From positions 1 to 41,318 of the forward strand of contig NZ_JALNZY010000012.1 in the NCBI RefSeq assembly GCF_023229105.1: 41,318 nucleotides of DNA, written 5' to 3'. Both the position numbers and the translations under genes were made by a program. Below the pieces are notes generated by a model, which saw only the letters and a list, made by a program, of their open reading frames with translations, was not told where the DNA came from and did not search any database. This DNA comes from Sulfurimonas sp. GTDB taxonomy: Bacteria; Campylobacterota; Campylobacteria; Campylobacterales; Sulfurimonadaceae. Shown here one piece after another: positions 40,968 through 41,318 of the stretch; the stretch's first letter is position 1; each line of letters begins with the position of its first letter.

Positions 40968-41318
40968 ATGATAAATAATAAAAAAAGTTGGCGCACTACT
41001 GCGCTTTTGTGTTGTACAATCGGACTCTCGCTACATGCCGATGAGACTGTAAATATACCAGATATCGTCGTCACTGCCACTAAAAGTGCCCAGTCCATTG
41101 AAAAAGTCCCTGCCTCCGTCACAGTCATCAACCGTGAGCAAATTGAACTCTCAGATGCAAGAACGGTAGACGAGCTTCTCACAAATGTTCCCGGTGTTTA
41201 TGCCACAAGAATGGATGTTTCTTCTTCAAGCCGTGGGTCACAAACCTACACACGCGGGATGCCGGGTAGTGGACGCACGCTCGTGCTAATCGACGGCGTA
41301 CCGATGAATGGTCAGTTT
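40968..41318 (+). CDS. TonB-dependent outer-membrane receptor (5' part only)
   Basis: The frame is cut by the window end after 117 codons. It has a signal peptide (MINNKKSWRTTALLCCTIGLSLHA, cut near residue 24), then DIVVTATKSAQSIEKVPASVTVINREQI, a TonB-box-like start and the plug domain with LLTNVPGVYAT and TYTRGMPGSGRTLVLIDGVPMN, typical of TonB receptors. The ligand (iron-siderophore, heme, vitamin B12, or other) cannot be told from this part. Its codons are rich in C-ending choices (GTC, GCC, CTC, ATC), unlike the rest of the window, suggesting a different origin. A GAAAGAACC sequence before the ATG is a weak ribosome binding site. Confidence 0.9.
   Translation, partial: MINNKKSWRTTALLCCTIGLSLHADETVNIPDIVVTATKSAQSIEKVPASVTVINREQIELSDARTVDELLTNVPGVYATRMDVSSSSRGSQTYTRGMPGSGRTLVLIDGVPMNGQF

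Noticed and set aside
40904..41182. Minus-strand open frame opposite the TonB receptor
   Set aside because: The plus strand has a full signal peptide and plug domain; the antisense frame has no recognisable product.

Overview
The window is a gene-dense, AT-rich (roughly one third G+C) chromosomal segment of a Campylobacterota (Epsilonproteobacteria) bacterium, most likely Sulfurimonas or a close relative. This rests on protein character and gene order, not on a database search: the hisC-fliF-fliG-fliH-dxs order, an orphan HWRQPL-type histidine kinase, a lone short pabB, the UbiA/MqnP-FtsW-MurG run, frequent TTG starts and promoters with a clear -10 but weak -35. No prophage, integron, CRISPR array or complete insertion sequence is visible.

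Layout. Bases 1-38 are the 3' end of a 5S rRNA, so an rRNA operon lies just to the left. Bases 103-4512 (minus strand) hold a tight operon: a Cys/Met-type PLP enzyme, clpS, clpA and aat, i.e. the N-degron pathway (Aat adds Leu/Phe, ClpS delivers to ClpA) plus a sulfur amino-acid enzyme. Bases 4563-22577 (plus strand) carry bioD, pyrB, pabB, an orphan sensor kinase, tal, pilT, rplY, pth, an LptF/LptG-type permease, lysA, a HAD protein, pheA, hisC, fliF-fliG-fliH and dxs. A divergent pair follows: pgeF-like (minus) and ovoA (plus, ovothiol biosynthesis). A gene-free stretch with a small inverted-repeat-bounded segment leads to tRNA-Asn and tRNA-Met (minus), then groES-groEL with a consensus promoter, a long structured gap between the two genes and a clear terminator.

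Bases 28385-30185 hold two overlapping genes for membrane proteins that I do not recognise; this is the best candidate for an undescribed system. Then come a secreted nuclease-fold protein that appears to lack catalytic residues, convergent miaA, and an envelope-stress type module (Spy/CpxP-like protein, OmpR-type regulator, histidine kinase) preceded by four TTAA cores at exact 11-bp spacing. Bases 34406-39108 are a menaquinone/envelope run: UbiA-type prenyltransferase (probably MqnP), two small uncharacterised proteins, ftsW, murG and a DedA protein. A DUF420-like membrane protein, a b561-type cytochrome and a Bcp peroxiredoxin follow. The window ends inside a TonB-dependent receptor whose C-ending codons differ from all neighbours and whose leader can form a bulged 9-bp hairpin with competing pairings.

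Starts were moved inward from the longest reading frame where a ribosome binding site, gene junction or family N-terminus supports it (bioD, LptF/G, HAD, hisC, fliF, pgeF, the response regulator, the DUF2802-like protein, the DUF420-like protein and the cytochrome).
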